Shown: positions 30,482-30,793 of the stretch, one piece after another | Layout: every line of letters begins with the position of its first letter | How positions within the stretch are numbered: position 1 is the first letter of the stretch | Assembly (NCBI GenBank): GCA_958366705.1 | Contig: CATXCB010000018.1 | Coordinates: 1 to 30,793, forward strand | Reading direction: 5' to 3' | Source: an uncultured bacterium | Lineage (GTDB): Bacteria; Cyanobacteriota; Vampirovibrionia; Gastranaerophilales; Gastranaerophilaceae | Length of the DNA stretch: 30,793 nt | The notes under the pieces: model-generated | What the model saw: only the letters and a program-made list of their open reading frames with translations | The model's database searches: none | Told to the model about the DNA's origin: nothing | Position numbers and translations under genes: made by a program

Positions 30482-30793
30482 ATGAAAAAAATAGAAAAAC
30501 TAACACCCGAACAAGAAGCAAAAATGGCAGAATGGCGGGATAAGTGGATTAAAATAGGTTTAAATACTGATAGGTTTACAAAAGATGAAGCTCAAAATTT
30601 TTCAAATTATTTGTATGAAAAAATTTTAAAAAAACAAACAGTACCGGTAATTGTTGCCGATAGCCCACTATCAGCTTGGATTATAGTAAATTTATTTGCC
30701 TTTGCAGAAAAAGGCTATAAGCCGGATTCCGTGAGTGCTTCCGTGAGGGCTTCCGTGAGTGCTTCCGTGAGTGCTTCCGTGTGGGATTCCGTG
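30482..30793 (+). CDS. repeat-containing protein (DUF6745-like?), 3' end cut by window edge
   Basis: A reading frame from ATG at 30482 (AGAAGGA upstream) to the window edge, 104 residues visible. The first 80 residues ('KLTPEQEAKMAEWRDKWIKIGLNTDRF' start and 'PLSAWIIVNLFAFAEKGYKPDS') resemble the opening of DUF6745-type proteins found in gut bacteria and phages. From residue 82 it turns into tetrapeptide repeats (ASVS/ASVR/DSVS/ASVW). The repeats probably continue beyond the edge. Function unknown. Confidence 0.6.
   Translation, partial: MKKIEKLTPEQEAKMAEWRDKWIKIGLNTDRFTKDEAQNFSNYLYEKILKKQTVPVIVADSPLSAWIIVNLFAFAEKGYKPDSVSASVRASVSASVSASVWDSV
30725..30793 (+). repeat. 12-base tandem coding repeat
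   Basis: Five full units and one partial unit of GCTTCCGTGAGT-like sequence, each encoding four residues. Units differ at the first codon (GAT or GCT) and the last (AGT, AGG or TGG), while TCCGTG is constant in all six. The array reaches the window edge, so the copy number is a minimum. Confidence 0.9.

Noticed and set aside
30725..30793. CRISPR array
   Set aside because: The repeats are 12 bases long, have no unique spacers and are in frame within a gene.
1..30793. Integrase, attachment site, tRNA or lysis cassette
   Set aside because: None could be supported; such genes presumably lie outside the window.

Overview
The window is most of an AT-rich temperate phage genome (prophage or free phage) with a contractile tail. 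Two divergent blocks meet near 24.4 kb: a leftward structural block (about 23.1 kb down to 1) and a rightward early block (24.5 kb to the right edge). Genes are packed, often overlapping by 1-4 bases, and most have AAGGAG-like ribosome binding sites, with a few TTG starts. The standard code is used. The host cannot be named from the sequence; low GC and strong Shine-Dalgarno use are the only hints. The simple baseplate (Pam3-type plug, Gp138-type spike, gp25-like, J, DUF2612) resembles small cyanophage/proteobacteriophage myoviruses. No integrase, endolysin, holin pair or tRNA is seen, so part of the genome lies outside.

Leftward block, in transcription order: small and large terminase, portal, minor head protein with a toxin-like C-terminus, scaffold, major capsid, collagen-like head fibre, four head-tail connector proteins, sheath, tube, tail assembly chaperone with a -1 frameshift extension, tape measure, Dit-like protein, baseplate plug, hub, spike, gp25-like, baseplate J, DUF2612, tail fibre, fibre accessory protein, and four small genes including a DUF1353 protein. 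A promoter followed at once by an intrinsic terminator precedes the small terminase, a layout typical of an antiterminated late operon.

The tail module carries cargo at three places. (1) Between tube and tail chaperone lies a 260-base gap with an unannotated 24-residue hydrophobic peptide on the - strand, a 5' UTR that can pair with its ribosome binding site, and an opposing + strand promoter and structured RNA: a candidate type I toxin-antitoxin module. (2) Between tape measure and Dit-like lies a Panacea (DUF4065) gene overlapping a two-helix membrane protein gene: a candidate PanA-type toxin-antitoxin pair. (3) Between Dit-like and plug lies a + strand zinc-ribbon/TM2 membrane protein. A second candidate + strand small RNA, with promoter and terminator, sits between scaffold and minor head genes.

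Control region: a LexA/CI-like S24 repressor followed by a PIN-like protein (- strand), two 13-bp operator-like palindromes, and a consensus early promoter (TTGACA-N17-TATAAT) reading right. Its transcript begins with about 460 bases of structured untranslated leader, then a 30-residue membrane peptide and an 80-residue protein, then two tandem terminator-like hairpins. After these come the recombination/replication genes: a RecT-like annealing protein candidate, a PD-(D/E)XK exonuclease, a frameshifted DUF736-like gene, a replisome-organiser-like protein, a RusA resolvase, a LuxR-type HTH protein, a sigma-region-4-like late activator candidate, and a truncated protein with 12-base coding repeats at the right edge.
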